Shown here piece by piece: positions 18,579-27,413 of a DNA stretch of 32,206 nucleotides. The DNA is taken from the NCBI GenBank assembly GCA_023819225.1, contig JAMWCZ010000006.1, positions 1 to 32,206 on the forward strand. Reading direction: 5' to 3'. The notes beneath the pieces were generated by a model, which did not search any database, had not been told where the DNA came from, and worked only from the letters and a program-made list of their open reading frames with translations. Every line of letters begins with the position of its first letter. Position 1 is the stretch's first letter. The translations under genes were made by a program, and so were the position numbers. Source of the stretch: Candidatus Omnitrophota bacterium (GTDB lineage: Bacteria; Ratteibacteria; UBA8468; B48-G9; JAFGKM01).

Positions 18579-19437
18579 CTTTTCTCTCCTTTTTTAGAAT
18601 TGTTATAATTTTAAATACCCTATAAATCTCTTCAGGCGTAAGTGTCTCCACCCTGACATTCATTGAAATATTTTCTTCCTCCAACAGTTTTCTGAACCTC
18701 TCTTTTTCTATGCCAAAGATTTTATGAACAACATTAGATATTTTCTTCCTTCTCAGATTGAAAGCCAGTGGTAAAAACTCCCAGAACTCTTTTTCTTTAT
18801 CTATCTTTATCACAGGCCTTTCCAGAGGAACTATCCTCACTGCCACTGAACTTACCTCTGGTTTAGGGAAGAATACGTCTTTTCTTAAAAGATAACATAT
18901 TTTTGATTGAGAGTAAATAGAAAGAAGGACAGAGATAGCACCATAGTTTTTACTGCCAGGAGATGCAACGAGACGTTCTCCCACCTCTTTCTGTACTGTA
19001 AGAAGTGCTGATTTTATTTTATCTCTCATATCCAGGACTTTAAAAACAATGGGTAAACTGATGTAGTAGGGTGTGTTGCCTATCACTTTGACCTTATTAG
19101 GAAGTAGTTCCCACCACTCGGCCGCTGTTTCAAGAAAGTCCTTTTCTATGAGATGGAAATTAGAATATCCAGAAAACCTTTCTTTCAGGATATCGCAGAA
19201 ATCAGGGTCTATCTCAAATGCATATACATCCTTTACCTTATCTATAAATCCATCTGTAAGTGCGCCCAATCCTGGTCCTATCTCAACCACAATATCATCT
19301 TTTGTCAGTTCTGCAAAAGACAGGAGTTTATCCCTGCTGTTTTTATCTATAAGGAAGTGCTGCCCGAAATACTTCTTCATATTTATATTTTTTGCCTGCA
19401 AAAGTTCAAGGCATTTTCTTAGTGTAAGAAACTCCAT
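18556..19437 (-). CDS. rsmA: 16S rRNA (adenine1518/1519-N6)-dimethyltransferase
   Basis: KKYFGQHFLIDKNSRDKLL, VVEIGPGLGALT, VIGNTPYYISLPIVFKVL. Confidence 0.94.
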   Translation of the reverse strand: MEFLTLRKCLELLQAKNINMKKYFGQHFLIDKNSRDKLLSFAELTKDDIVVEIGPGLGALTDGFIDKVKDVYAFEIDPDFCDILKERFSGYSNFHLIEKDFLETAAEWWELLPNKVKVIGNTPYYISLPIVFKVLDMRDKIKSALLTVQKEVGERLVASPGSKNYGAISVLLSIYSQSKICYLLRKDVFFPKPEVSSVAVRIVPLERPVIKIDKEKEFWEFLPLAFNLRRKKISNVVHKIFGIEKERFRKLLEEENISMNVRVETLTPEEIYRVFKIITILKKERKDGCVDRC

Positions 19438-19456
19438 TATGTATCTCCTCCGACCG

Positions 19457-20485
19457 CTACATTGTTTCTTTTTGCTTAATGCAAAATTTTGTTATCAAAT
19501 CTCCAGTAAGTTTATATGCCTCAATAAAACTGGAAGGGTCTGCGAGCCCCTTATATGCAATATCAAAGGCGGTACCATGCCCGGGGCTTGTCCTTACCAT
19601 TTTCAGGCCTAATGTACAATTGACAAGTTTATCAAAAAAGAATGTTTTAAGCGGTATCATCGCCTGGTCATGATACATCGCTATAACCATATCACACTTT
19701 CCTTCCACTGCCTTCTTGAAGATGGCATCTGCAGGAATGGGGCCTTCACAATCTATCCCTCTTTTATGCAATATCCTTATCGCAGGAATTATTATTTCGC
19801 TTTCTTCCCTGCCAAGTATGCCAGATTCTCCACTGTGGGGATTAAGCGCAGAGATGCCCATTAAAGGTCTTTTTATACCGAGTTTTACCAGAAATTCATA
19901 CCCGGTGGTAACCTTTTCAATGAGAAGTGTTTTGGACAAATTTTTACTTACGTCCTTCAGTGGTATATGTGTTGTTGCAAGCAGTACCTTTATATTTCCT
20001 GCAACCATAACCATAGCATACTTTTTACACTGGAGCCGTTCAGCAAGGAGTTCTGTATGTCCTGCGTATCTAAAACCAGCAAGATGCCATGACTTCTTTG
20101 ATATAGGAAGTGTCAAAAGGCCATCTATCTGCCCTCCCTCCCAGAGTTGAATTGCCCTCTCCACATAAAGAAAGGATGCCTTACCACATATAGGTGAGTC
20201 CTTACCTGTTGGAAATTTTTTATTTCTTATAATTCCTGCTTCATAGATATTAAGACAATTTTCTTTTATCTCGTCTTTTGTTTTTACAACATTAAGTTGT
20301 GCCTTCCCGTAGATGAAATTTTTCTCAATAACAGGGATATCTCCTATAACAAGAGGTATGGCTCCGGGAATTTTTTTAATATATGGAAGCCCTTTCAGAA
20401 GCACCTCGGGTCCTATACCAGAAGGGTCTCCGATAGATATACCTATCACTCTTTTCTTCATCTTATCAACAATCAGAATCCACAA
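19457..20485 (-). CDS. pdxA: 4-hydroxythreonine-4-phosphate dehydrogenase
   Basis: IGDPSGIGPEVLLK, FRYAGHTELLAERL, GISALNPHSGESGILGREE, MYHDQAMIPLKTFFFDKLVNCTLGLKMVRTSPGHGTAFDIA. Confidence 0.95.
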   Translation of the reverse strand: MWILIVDKMKKRVIGISIGDPSGIGPEVLLKGLPYIKKIPGAIPLVIGDIPVIEKNFIYGKAQLNVVKTKDEIKENCLNIYEAGIIRNKKFPTGKDSPICGKASFLYVERAIQLWEGGQIDGLLTLPISKKSWHLAGFRYAGHTELLAERLQCKKYAMVMVAGNIKVLLATTHIPLKDVSKNLSKTLLIEKVTTGYEFLVKLGIKRPLMGISALNPHSGESGILGREESEIIIPAIRILHKRGIDCEGPIPADAIFKKAVEGKCDMVIAMYHDQAMIPLKTFFFDKLVNCTLGLKMVRTSPGHGTAFDIAYKGLADPSSFIEAYKLTGDLITKFCIKQKETM

Positions 20486-20488
20486 TAA

Positions 20489-21301
20489 TCAATCGCAGTA
20501 AAAGACAGGAATTTTTGAATGTAGTTCTTTAAGATAATTGTTAAACTTCTCCTCAAACTTCATATTCTGCAGAGTCATTCTGGCATTAAGGTATAACTGC
20601 TGATAGGAATTGACTTCTTCATGTCTTACATCTTTAAGAAAAACTACAAGATATCTGTTCCCGATTTTAATGGGACCACTGAGTTTTCCCGGAGAAAGTT
20701 TTTCAATCTCAGATAAAACCTCAGACATAATCTCTTCTCTGGAAAGAATCCCTTCCTCTCCCATATCTGTTTCCTTTGTATTATCAAAGGCATTTATAAA
20801 TTCTTGTGCTGATGATTCACTATCAAACCACTTCAGACGGAAACGATAGTAATAATTACCTTTTTCCTTTAACTCTTTCATCTTCGCTGCAATCTCAGGC
20901 GTAGTTATCTCTATCTTATCAACCACATTCTTTTTTATGATGTTCCTGACCTTTATCTTCTCTTCAACTGTCTTTACAAATATACTATAAGGTATATTAT
21001 CTGCCTCCAGTGCCTTGTAAAAAGACACCTCATCGGGAAACCTTTTCTTAATACGTTCTATTTCAAGAGTGAGTTCATCAAGAGAAACCACAATCCCTTC
21101 ATTCTCCGCCTGGAATAGAAGCATCTTTTCTATCACAACATCCCTCAGTGCCTCTTCATAGTCCTTGTTCTCTTCCTTCATCTTCATTCTAACATCGCTT
21201 TCAAAAACAACCTTGTTTCCCACCATCACAACTGATGTATTCTCACAGTAAAGTCCAGATATTACACAGATAAGTATTGCACAGATAATTATCTTTTTCA
21301 T
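20489..21301 (-). CDS. SurA-like periplasmic protein with degenerate parvulin-like region
   Basis: Signal peptide; VVMVGNKVVFESDVRMKM resembles the SurA N-domain; KLSPGKLSGPIKIGNRYLVVFLKD resembles the parvulin C-terminal strand. Confidence 0.65.
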   Translation of the reverse strand: MKKIIICAILICVISGLYCENTSVVMVGNKVVFESDVRMKMKEENKDYEEALRDVVIEKMLLFQAENEGIVVSLDELTLEIERIKKRFPDEVSFYKALEADNIPYSIFVKTVEEKIKVRNIIKKNVVDKIEITTPEIAAKMKELKEKGNYYYRFRLKWFDSESSAQEFINAFDNTKETDMGEEGILSREEIMSEVLSEIEKLSPGKLSGPIKIGNRYLVVFLKDVRHEEVNSYQQLYLNARMTLQNMKFEEKFNNYLKELHSKIPVFYCD

Positions 21302-21314
21302 TGTCCCCTCTCTT

Positions 21315-22193
21315 TTATTTTGACTTCAATCTCTCTACCTTTTCCAAATAAATCCTTATTCTCCCTTTTTCCTTAAGTTTAGCCATCAAAATATCAACCT
21401 CTCCTTTCTTTTTGAAGGAAACTAGCATCTCCTTTATAGATGGCTTTGCCTCTTCAAGTGTAAGCATCCTGCTTTCTGTCTTACCAGCAAGTTTGATGAT
21501 GTGGTACCCTGCCTCTGTTCTTATAATATTTGCAAGTATATCACCAGGTGTCATCCTTGAAACAAGTGCTGCTATCTCCGGCTCAAGTTTTCTTACATCA
21601 ATCCATCCAAGGTCTCCTGCCTTCTCCTTGCTTGCCGATATGGACTCATTCATTGCTATCAACTCAAACGACTCTCCCAAAGAGAGCCGTTTCCTTACTA
21701 CCTCGGCTTTCTCCTGTGTGGGTAGTACTATCTCAAATAACCTTACTTTTTCAGGTATAAGAAACTCTTCCAGGTGGGTATTGTAATACTCTGTTATCTC
21801 TTCATCGGCAACTTTTATCCTTTCAGTGAGAATTTTATCTACATATTCTTTTGCCATGACTTTTATATAATAGTTTTTCATCATATCATCCACATCTCTT
21901 TTCAATCTTCTCTCATATCTTTTTGCTTCCTGGTAGAGAAGTATCTGATTTATATATGTTTCCACAACACTTTTAGGGTCTACTTCCAGCGTCTCCTTAT
22001 ATACTGATGGAGATGACTCCATCTCAACAAGTATATCCTTTATTGTAACTGGATAACCATTAACAACTGCAACTACATTTCTGTTCTTAAAAAACAAAAT
22101 GAAGTATATAAGTCCAGCAAAAATAATTACAAGAGCAGATATAAGTAATACCCTTTTATTTTTTTGAGAAAGTTTAATTTTTATTTTTTTCAT
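21315..22193 (-). CDS. PpiC/PrsA-like peptidyl-prolyl isomerase, membrane-anchored
   Basis: TM anchor, VVAVVNGYPVTIKDI, parvulin domain VRLFEIVLPTQEKAEVVRKRLSLGESFELIAMNESISASKEKAGDLGWI ... AGYHIIKL. Confidence 0.82.
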   Translation of the reverse strand: MKKIKIKLSQKNKRVLLISALVIIFAGLIYFILFFKNRNVVAVVNGYPVTIKDILVEMESSPSVYKETLEVDPKSVVETYINQILLYQEAKRYERRLKRDVDDMMKNYYIKVMAKEYVDKILTERIKVADEEITEYYNTHLEEFLIPEKVRLFEIVLPTQEKAEVVRKRLSLGESFELIAMNESISASKEKAGDLGWIDVRKLEPEIAALVSRMTPGDILANIIRTEAGYHIIKLAGKTESRMLTLEEAKPSIKEMLVSFKKKGEVDILMAKLKEKGRIRIYLEKVERLKSK

Positions 22194-22216
22194 ATTATTA
22201 CCCTGCCTCTTCTTCT

Positions 22217-24382
22217 CTATAATATCTCCTGTCTGTATATTATCTTTCTCTTATTTCTATCATACCAGATAATTAATTTTTTGTCTGCTATAATTTCACC
22301 TTCTTCTATTTTACCATTATTATTTATATCCTGCACCTTATGTCCTACTGTTATAATTTTAAATACATTGCTCCTTACGGTTATAAGGTCTATGATTCTT
22401 GAAAAGATAAGTTCTTTCTCCTTTTCTTCATCTATGAAAAAGTCCATTGTATTGTCCCTGAGATTAAAACCATATTTTGTCATCTCCTTGCTTAAAAGTT
22501 CCTGTAGCGAAGAACCATCGCTATATACCCCGAGTACCTCTGATATGTCTTTATAAGGTCTACCTCTTATTATCGCATCCGCAACATCTTTATCAACAAG
22601 CGGAAGGCACATAAGGACAATATCAGAAGCAGTATTTATATTTATTCTTCCATATGTTGGGTCTTCTGGATTATCTACAACTGTAAATTTATCAATGACT
22701 TTTCTGTCAGTCCCATATTTCCAAAGGTCCAGTGTCTTCCAGTGTTCTCTTTTGTGGATAAAAGAAAGTTCTGATATGGAAACCATTCTGTCATTTTTTA
22801 CAACAAAGGATGTAGGCCAGTTAAATAGCCAGTCAGCCATTCCAAACTCACCACCAATCCATGGCTGGAATGTTATATTGTGTTTTCCCGGGGTGGGTTT
22901 TTGTGGATACCAGTCAAAGATACCTGACATCCTTGGGTCATTCTTACCAACAGTTGTCACAGGAGTATCAACTATATATTCAGTATGCTCTATAAGGTTG
23001 TCCTTGCTGTCATAAAGCCGCATTGTGAAGTCCAGTCCTAAATTGGCAAAGAGAGGTATCTTCCCAAGTATATCATCAATAAAACTTAAGGAGCCAGGAT
23101 TTACAGCAAGTATGGGCTCATAATACTGACAGCCATCTGGCTCTCTTATAGGGAAAGGAAGAAAGATAGGAAGAGGCCCTATCTCTGTAGGAATAATCAC
23201 TATAACAATACTCATCAAATCGCCTATGGTATAGTAAGAACGTGGAGGTATCTTTGTTCCTTTTGGTATAACTATTGAAGCAGCCACAATCTTTTCAAGA
23301 ATACTCTTTACTCTTTCAGGTGCTATATCTGTCTCCCCTTCTGTTATATCATCAAGTATAATTTCTGACTCATCATAGACCTCGTTCCAGAAACCAGAAA
23401 AAAGTGTAACTACCCCTTTTATCTTCCAGTTGCTGATATCAAGAGGTTCTGGATAAGGATTGAAAATTTCTATAAACTGTCCACCTATTTCTCTTAATAC
23501 AATTACATTCCCTATGGTCTCCTTTCTCCACGGTCTAACTGCATCTATTTCATTAAAATAAGGGGTCTTATTTATACCAAAAAGTGTGGTCTTTCCCATC
23601 TGATACTGAGGCGGAACACGGCTCTTATCCCTGTAGGCAGTGATATTAAGGGCTATCTGGGCAGCAACTGTATCTTCATATCCAAGGGACTTCAATGTCT
23701 GAAAGAGTGTTTCAAAAGAAGCATTGTTAAGATTTATCCGTTGATTACCATACCTGTCTACATTTAAATCATATGAAAATGTGGTGATATGGTTTTTAAT
23801 CTTCCTGTATATCTCCTCATTTATGCTATCAGCAAGTTTTACATCAGAAGGGACTATATACCTTCTTTTCTCTCTGTATCCAATAATGTTGTTTGCTCTC
23901 CTTTTACCAATAACATCACTGAAGACATCTATATCCTTTACCGTATGGGTTGGCAACCACATACCTGACCCTCCCGCATAGTTGATATTGACCTTCCCGC
24001 TTTCATCCTCAACCAAAACCGCATATCTTCCTGTAATCGCTCCGTCTCTATCTTTTATATAAAACCATCTACTGTCAGGTACCCCATCATCATTAAGGTC
24101 AACCTCATCGCCTTCAAAGGAAGTTCTCCAGGTATCTGTAAATGCATCATATTCCCTACTGTCATTATCAATTTCCCATATCGCTGTATCCAAACCCAGT
24201 CGTGCAAGACGGTATGCTGCCTTACCTGTAAACATCTTGTAGGATGTCTTCTCCCAGAACTTAAATATAAAAAGCAACATCCCTGTAAAGATAAAAAGGA
24301 GTAGAAGAACCATAAGTGTCAGGATTACAGAGGCACCTTTTTTATTCCACAGGAATTCTGATAAGTTTTTCAAATCTCTCAT
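22217..24382 (-). CDS. GspK-like minor pseudopilin, unusually large (721 aa), with lamin-tail-like insert
   Basis: KKGASVILTLMVLLLLFIFTGMLLFIF N-terminus; RINLNNASFETLFQTLKSLGYEDTVAAQIALNITAYRD and RININTASDIVLMCLPLVDKDVADAIIRGRPYKDI HhH-like segments; FIEIFNPYPEPLDISNWKIKG insert. Confidence 0.78.
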   Translation of the reverse strand: MRDLKNLSEFLWNKKGASVILTLMVLLLLFIFTGMLLFIFKFWEKTSYKMFTGKAAYRLARLGLDTAIWEIDNDSREYDAFTDTWRTSFEGDEVDLNDDGVPDSRWFYIKDRDGAITGRYAVLVEDESGKVNINYAGGSGMWLPTHTVKDIDVFSDVIGKRRANNIIGYREKRRYIVPSDVKLADSINEEIYRKIKNHITTFSYDLNVDRYGNQRINLNNASFETLFQTLKSLGYEDTVAAQIALNITAYRDKSRVPPQYQMGKTTLFGINKTPYFNEIDAVRPWRKETIGNVIVLREIGGQFIEIFNPYPEPLDISNWKIKGVVTLFSGFWNEVYDESEIILDDITEGETDIAPERVKSILEKIVAASIVIPKGTKIPPRSYYTIGDLMSIVIVIIPTEIGPLPIFLPFPIREPDGCQYYEPILAVNPGSLSFIDDILGKIPLFANLGLDFTMRLYDSKDNLIEHTEYIVDTPVTTVGKNDPRMSGIFDWYPQKPTPGKHNITFQPWIGGEFGMADWLFNWPTSFVVKNDRMVSISELSFIHKREHWKTLDLWKYGTDRKVIDKFTVVDNPEDPTYGRININTASDIVLMCLPLVDKDVADAIIRGRPYKDISEVLGVYSDGSSLQELLSKEMTKYGFNLRDNTMDFFIDEEKEKELIFSRIIDLITVRSNVFKIITVGHKVQDINNNGKIEEGEIIADKKLIIWYDRNKRKIIYRQEIL

Positions 24383-24968
24383 AATATCTCTTTCCTTCTA
24401 CCTTGTGTGGAAAAGATGTAATTTCCACCTTTATAAGACGGGGTAGTTCTGGCTCAGTTATATAAGCAGTATTCCATCTATCCTTCCACTCCTTGCCGTC
24501 ATAATAAAAAAGATGAAAACTACTTATATTTTCACCCAATACCTGCGCACCAGGGAAGCCAGCAGGAAAGTTAAAATTGTTCTCTTTCCTGTCTATTCTT
24601 ATAACAGATACCTTTACTTTATTATCCTCTCTGTCAAAGTATATATTGAATTTTGCAAGGTCTGATTCAGGTCCCTCAGAAAAAGGAGATATAAACCTTA
24701 TATACTCACTTTCTCCTTCAAAATCTATTCTCGGGTCTTCTTCACACATAGCAGAAACTAAATACCTTTCCATATAATTAAATACCTTAACTGCTTCTGA
24801 ATAGACCTTCTTCTCACCTACCTGCTTACCAAATCTCAAAAGGGAGCTCTTAAATATCGTTATAGAGGAAAAAACAGCAATACAGAATATAACCAGTGCT
24901 ATAAGAACCTCAAGAAGGGAAAACCCCTTATCTCCTTCTGAAACTTCCTGTAAAATATGTATTTTCAC
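24342..24968 (-). CDS. GspJ-like pseudopilin
   Basis: DKG|FSLLEVLIALVIFCIAVFSSITIFK; position between GspI-like and GspK-like genes. Confidence 0.78.
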   Translation of the reverse strand: MKIHILQEVSEGDKGFSLLEVLIALVIFCIAVFSSITIFKSSLLRFGKQVGEKKVYSEAVKVFNYMERYLVSAMCEEDPRIDFEGESEYIRFISPFSEGPESDLAKFNIYFDREDNKVKVSVIRIDRKENNFNFPAGFPGAQVLGENISSFHLFYYDGKEWKDRWNTAYITEPELPRLIKVEITSFPHKVEGKRYYERFEKLIRIPVE

Positions 24969-25296
24969 TTCTACCTTCTTCCTTTCCTGTAATCTCTATT
25001 TCAACCCTGTAAAGTCCTTCCTTTTCTTCTTTGATATTTACATAATAACTGAACAAAGGGTCTTTTTCATCCACACCACTTATAGAAGAAGGGACAGGCG
25101 GACCATCTGGACTCCCATATACCTCTTCAATCAGCGTAAATAGTTTATCTGCTATCTGTGATGCAATAATATATCTCTTGCTTCTTCCTGAAAGTTTGTC
25201 TATTACAGGATATACCCTTAAAAGATAGAGTATACCTACCGCAAGGATAAAAAAGGCAACCAGTACACTTATAAATGTTATTCCTGTCTTTTTCAT
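24928..25296 (-). CDS. GspI-like pseudopilin with Ser in place of Glu5
   Basis: MKKTG|ITFISVLVAFFILAVGILYLLRVYPVIDKLSGRSKRYIIASQIADKL; H-I-J-K gene order. Confidence 0.65.
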   Translation of the reverse strand: MKKTGITFISVLVAFFILAVGILYLLRVYPVIDKLSGRSKRYIIASQIADKLFTLIEEVYGSPDGPPVPSSISGVDEKDPLFSYYVNIKEEKEGLYRVEIEITGKEEGRSENTYFTGSFRRR

Positions 25297-25300
25297 CTCT

Positions 25301-25741
25301 TTACTTTTCTATGAAACATCTACCTGTAAGGTTATGTAGTACAATCTTTATCTCTTTTCCACCTGCGATATCTCTCACAATAAGATACCCACCTGTCTTG
25401 GCAGTTCCATCTGGATTAAAGACAAGTGGAGAAAACCCCGCTGACCTATCTTTTATTATTATGTGTTCAGGGAGATGATATTCCTTATCCACAGGTTGTC
25501 TGTTCTCCCTTAAAACCACAAACTTTCTTTCATTAAATATAACATAAAACTCCTTTCTCTCATTTACTGCATATTCTCTTGCAAGGTTTGCTATATCAAT
25601 AATCTCATTTGCTGCCCTCTCCAGAACCACTCCCCTGTGATACTTAAGAAAATATGCAGTTGTGGGGACCATCAAAAGTGAAAGAATAAGCAGAGATATT
25701 AGAACTTCTATAACAGAAAATCCATATTTTACCCATCTCAT
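25301..25741 (-). CDS. GspH-like pseudopilin
   Basis: KYG|FSVIEVLISLLILSLLMVPTTAYFLKYH ... ANLAREYAVNERKEFYVIFNERKFVVL. Confidence 0.78.
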   Translation of the reverse strand: MRWVKYGFSVIEVLISLLILSLLMVPTTAYFLKYHRGVVLERAANEIIDIANLAREYAVNERKEFYVIFNERKFVVLRENRQPVDKEYHLPEHIIIKDRSAGFSPLVFNPDGTAKTGGYLIVRDIAGGKEIKIVLHNLTGRCFIEK

Positions 25742-25910
25742 TTACCTTTAATAATAACATATCTCCCCTTATGTATTCCAGCAAGGAGTCTTGCTTCATT
25801 AATTTTCTCTACGGAAATGGTTTGAACTTGTGTATATCAAAACGAGAAAAAACACCGGTGAGAAAGATGCAAAAAGCAAGACGTGACCCCCTTATAAATT
25901 TGTGGGACAG

Positions 25911-25932
25911 CAGAATTTGAGATACATAGGTA
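25911..25932 (+). repeat. Short dispersed motif cagaatttgagatacataggta
   Basis: Near-match to 7670-7692. Confidence 0.5.
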
Positions 25933-26047
25933 ATACCTCCCACATCTTTGAAAAGTTAGAAGATTCTGTGCGGTGACATTTATCTCCCTTACCCTTCATC
26001 CTCACCTTTATCATCCTCCTTCATATAGGGAGGAATTTAAGAATCTT

Positions 26048-26190
26048 CCCTCTCCCCTCACCTTTTATTCCCTTTCCCCGCGCTGGCCCCTCTCTTTTTC
26101 CCGCTCCCCAATGGGGAGAGGGTATGGGTGAGGGGTCTCCTCTCTTTACCCTCGCCCCTCCCAGAGGGGAGGGGGTATGGGTGAGGGGAG
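26048..26190. repeat. Two tandem C/G-rich hairpin repeat copies
   Basis: Direct repeat ggggagagggtatgggtgagggg (26113-26135) and ggggagggggtatgggtgagggg (26166-26188), each preceded by complementary C-rich arms. Confidence 0.75.
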
Positions 26191-26259
26191 AGTTAGGGTA
26201 TTTTTGAACAAAAAATCAGAGGAAAAGGTGTTACCCATATACCCTATCCGTACGGGGAC

Positions 26260-26288
26260 TTGACAAAAATTTTATATTGGTGTATAAT
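26260..26288 (+). promoter_or_regulatory. Perfect consensus sigma70 promoter TTGACA-N17-TATAAT
   Basis: TTGACA 26260-26265, TATAAT 26283-26288, spacer exactly 17 nt. Confidence 0.88.
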
Positions 26289-26308
26289 ATGTATAAACAT
26301 TTACACAT
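26289..26308 (+). promoter_or_regulatory. Candidate operator, imperfect inverted repeat ATGTATAAAC/ATTTACACAT
   Basis: 8 of 10 symmetric positions complementary; sits directly downstream of the -10 over the expected +1. Confidence 0.5.
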
Positions 26309-26327
26309 TATGGAAACAAAAAGGGAT

Positions 26328-27413
26328 ATGAAAGTGAAAAATGAGATAAAAAGGGAGTATGGGATAAGTTTACATTATCAGATAAGACTGAAAATAGAGG
26401 ACCTCTTACAAAATTCCAGTTTTTCGTCAACTGCTATTCCAACGGAAGAGATACTTGCAAAAGATTTTGGTGTAAGCAGGGGAACTGTTAGAAGGGCTTT
26501 AACCGACCTTGTAAATCAGGGGGTTTTATACAGAATTCCGGGTAAAGGAACATTTTTAAATAAAAAAACATTATCAACACAAAAAATAGTTATATTTTCT
26601 CCATGGTTATTCCATAAAGAACCCAATATAGTGGATAATACTTATGAGGATGTGCTTTTAAGAACATTAAGAAAAAAAGTAATGGAAAGGAATTCTACTT
26701 TGATATTGAAAAATCTTTGTGAAGAAGAAATTGAATTTTTAAATGCAACAAAAGAAAGTATTGGAATGATTATTATGAATCCAACAAGGAATCAAAAAGA
26801 GATAATTAAAAGAATTTCTTCATTTTCTATTCCTGCTATTGTAATTGGTGCGAACCTGAAGAGAAAAGATATTGATTATGTTGCATCTGATAATGAAAGA
26901 GGTATGAAAAAAGCGATTGAGTATTTAATCTCACTTGGCATTAAAAATCTATTTTTTATTGGAGGCAGTCCTGAAAGTTTTGACACAGATGAAAGGTTAG
27001 AGTCATTTAAAAAAATATGCAAAGAAAAATTGATAGATTATGATTTTAAAGTTTTTGAAAGTGATGCAAACTGGAGGAATGAAGTAATAAACTTGATAAA
27101 TACTTTATATAAAAATGGGAAGTTACCAGAAGGATTTATTACCGGCGGTATCAATCTTTCTTTATATATATATGAAGGTCTTAAAATGGTCAATAAAGAT
27201 ATCGGTAAAGATATTTCAGTAGTCGGATTTGATGATTTCCCAATCTGTAGAATTCTTTCTCCACAACTAACTACTATAAAGCAACCACTGGAATTGATGG
27301 CAGAAAAAGCAATAGAGTTACTTGAAGAAAGGATAAAAAGCCATAATAAAGATAATAAACAGATAATATTACCAACAGAACTGATAATAAGAAATTCGTG
27401 TAAAAGGAGGTGA
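26328..27413 (+). CDS. GntR-LacI hybrid transcriptional regulator (AraR-like architecture)
   Basis: GntR w[16 protein letters not shown]...[41 protein letters not shown]; LacI-type effector domain ending [39 protein letters not shown] track start 26277 (TTG) overlaps the -10 element. Confidence 0.88.
   Translation: MKVKNEIKREYGISLHYQIRLKIEDLLQNSSFSSTAIPTEEILAKDFGVSRGTVRRALTDLVNQGVLYRIPGKGTFLNKKTLSTQKIVIFSPWLFHKEPNIVDNTYEDVLLRTLRKKVMERNSTLILKNLCEEEIEFLNATKESIGMIIMNPTRNQKEIIKRISSFSIPAIVIGANLKRKDIDYVASDNERGMKKAIEYLISLGIKNLFFIGGSPESFDTDERLESFKKICKEKLIDYDFKVFESDANWRNEVINLINTLYKNGKLPEGFITGGINLSLYIYEGLKMVNKDIGKDISVVGFDDFPICRILSPQLTTIKQPLELMAEKAIELLEERIKSHNKDNKQIILPTELIIRNSCKRR

Noticed and set aside
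25780-25795. Small hairpin AGCAAG-GAGT-CTTGCT upstream of the GspH-like gene
   Set aside because: Only a 6-bp stem without other supporting signals; could be chance.
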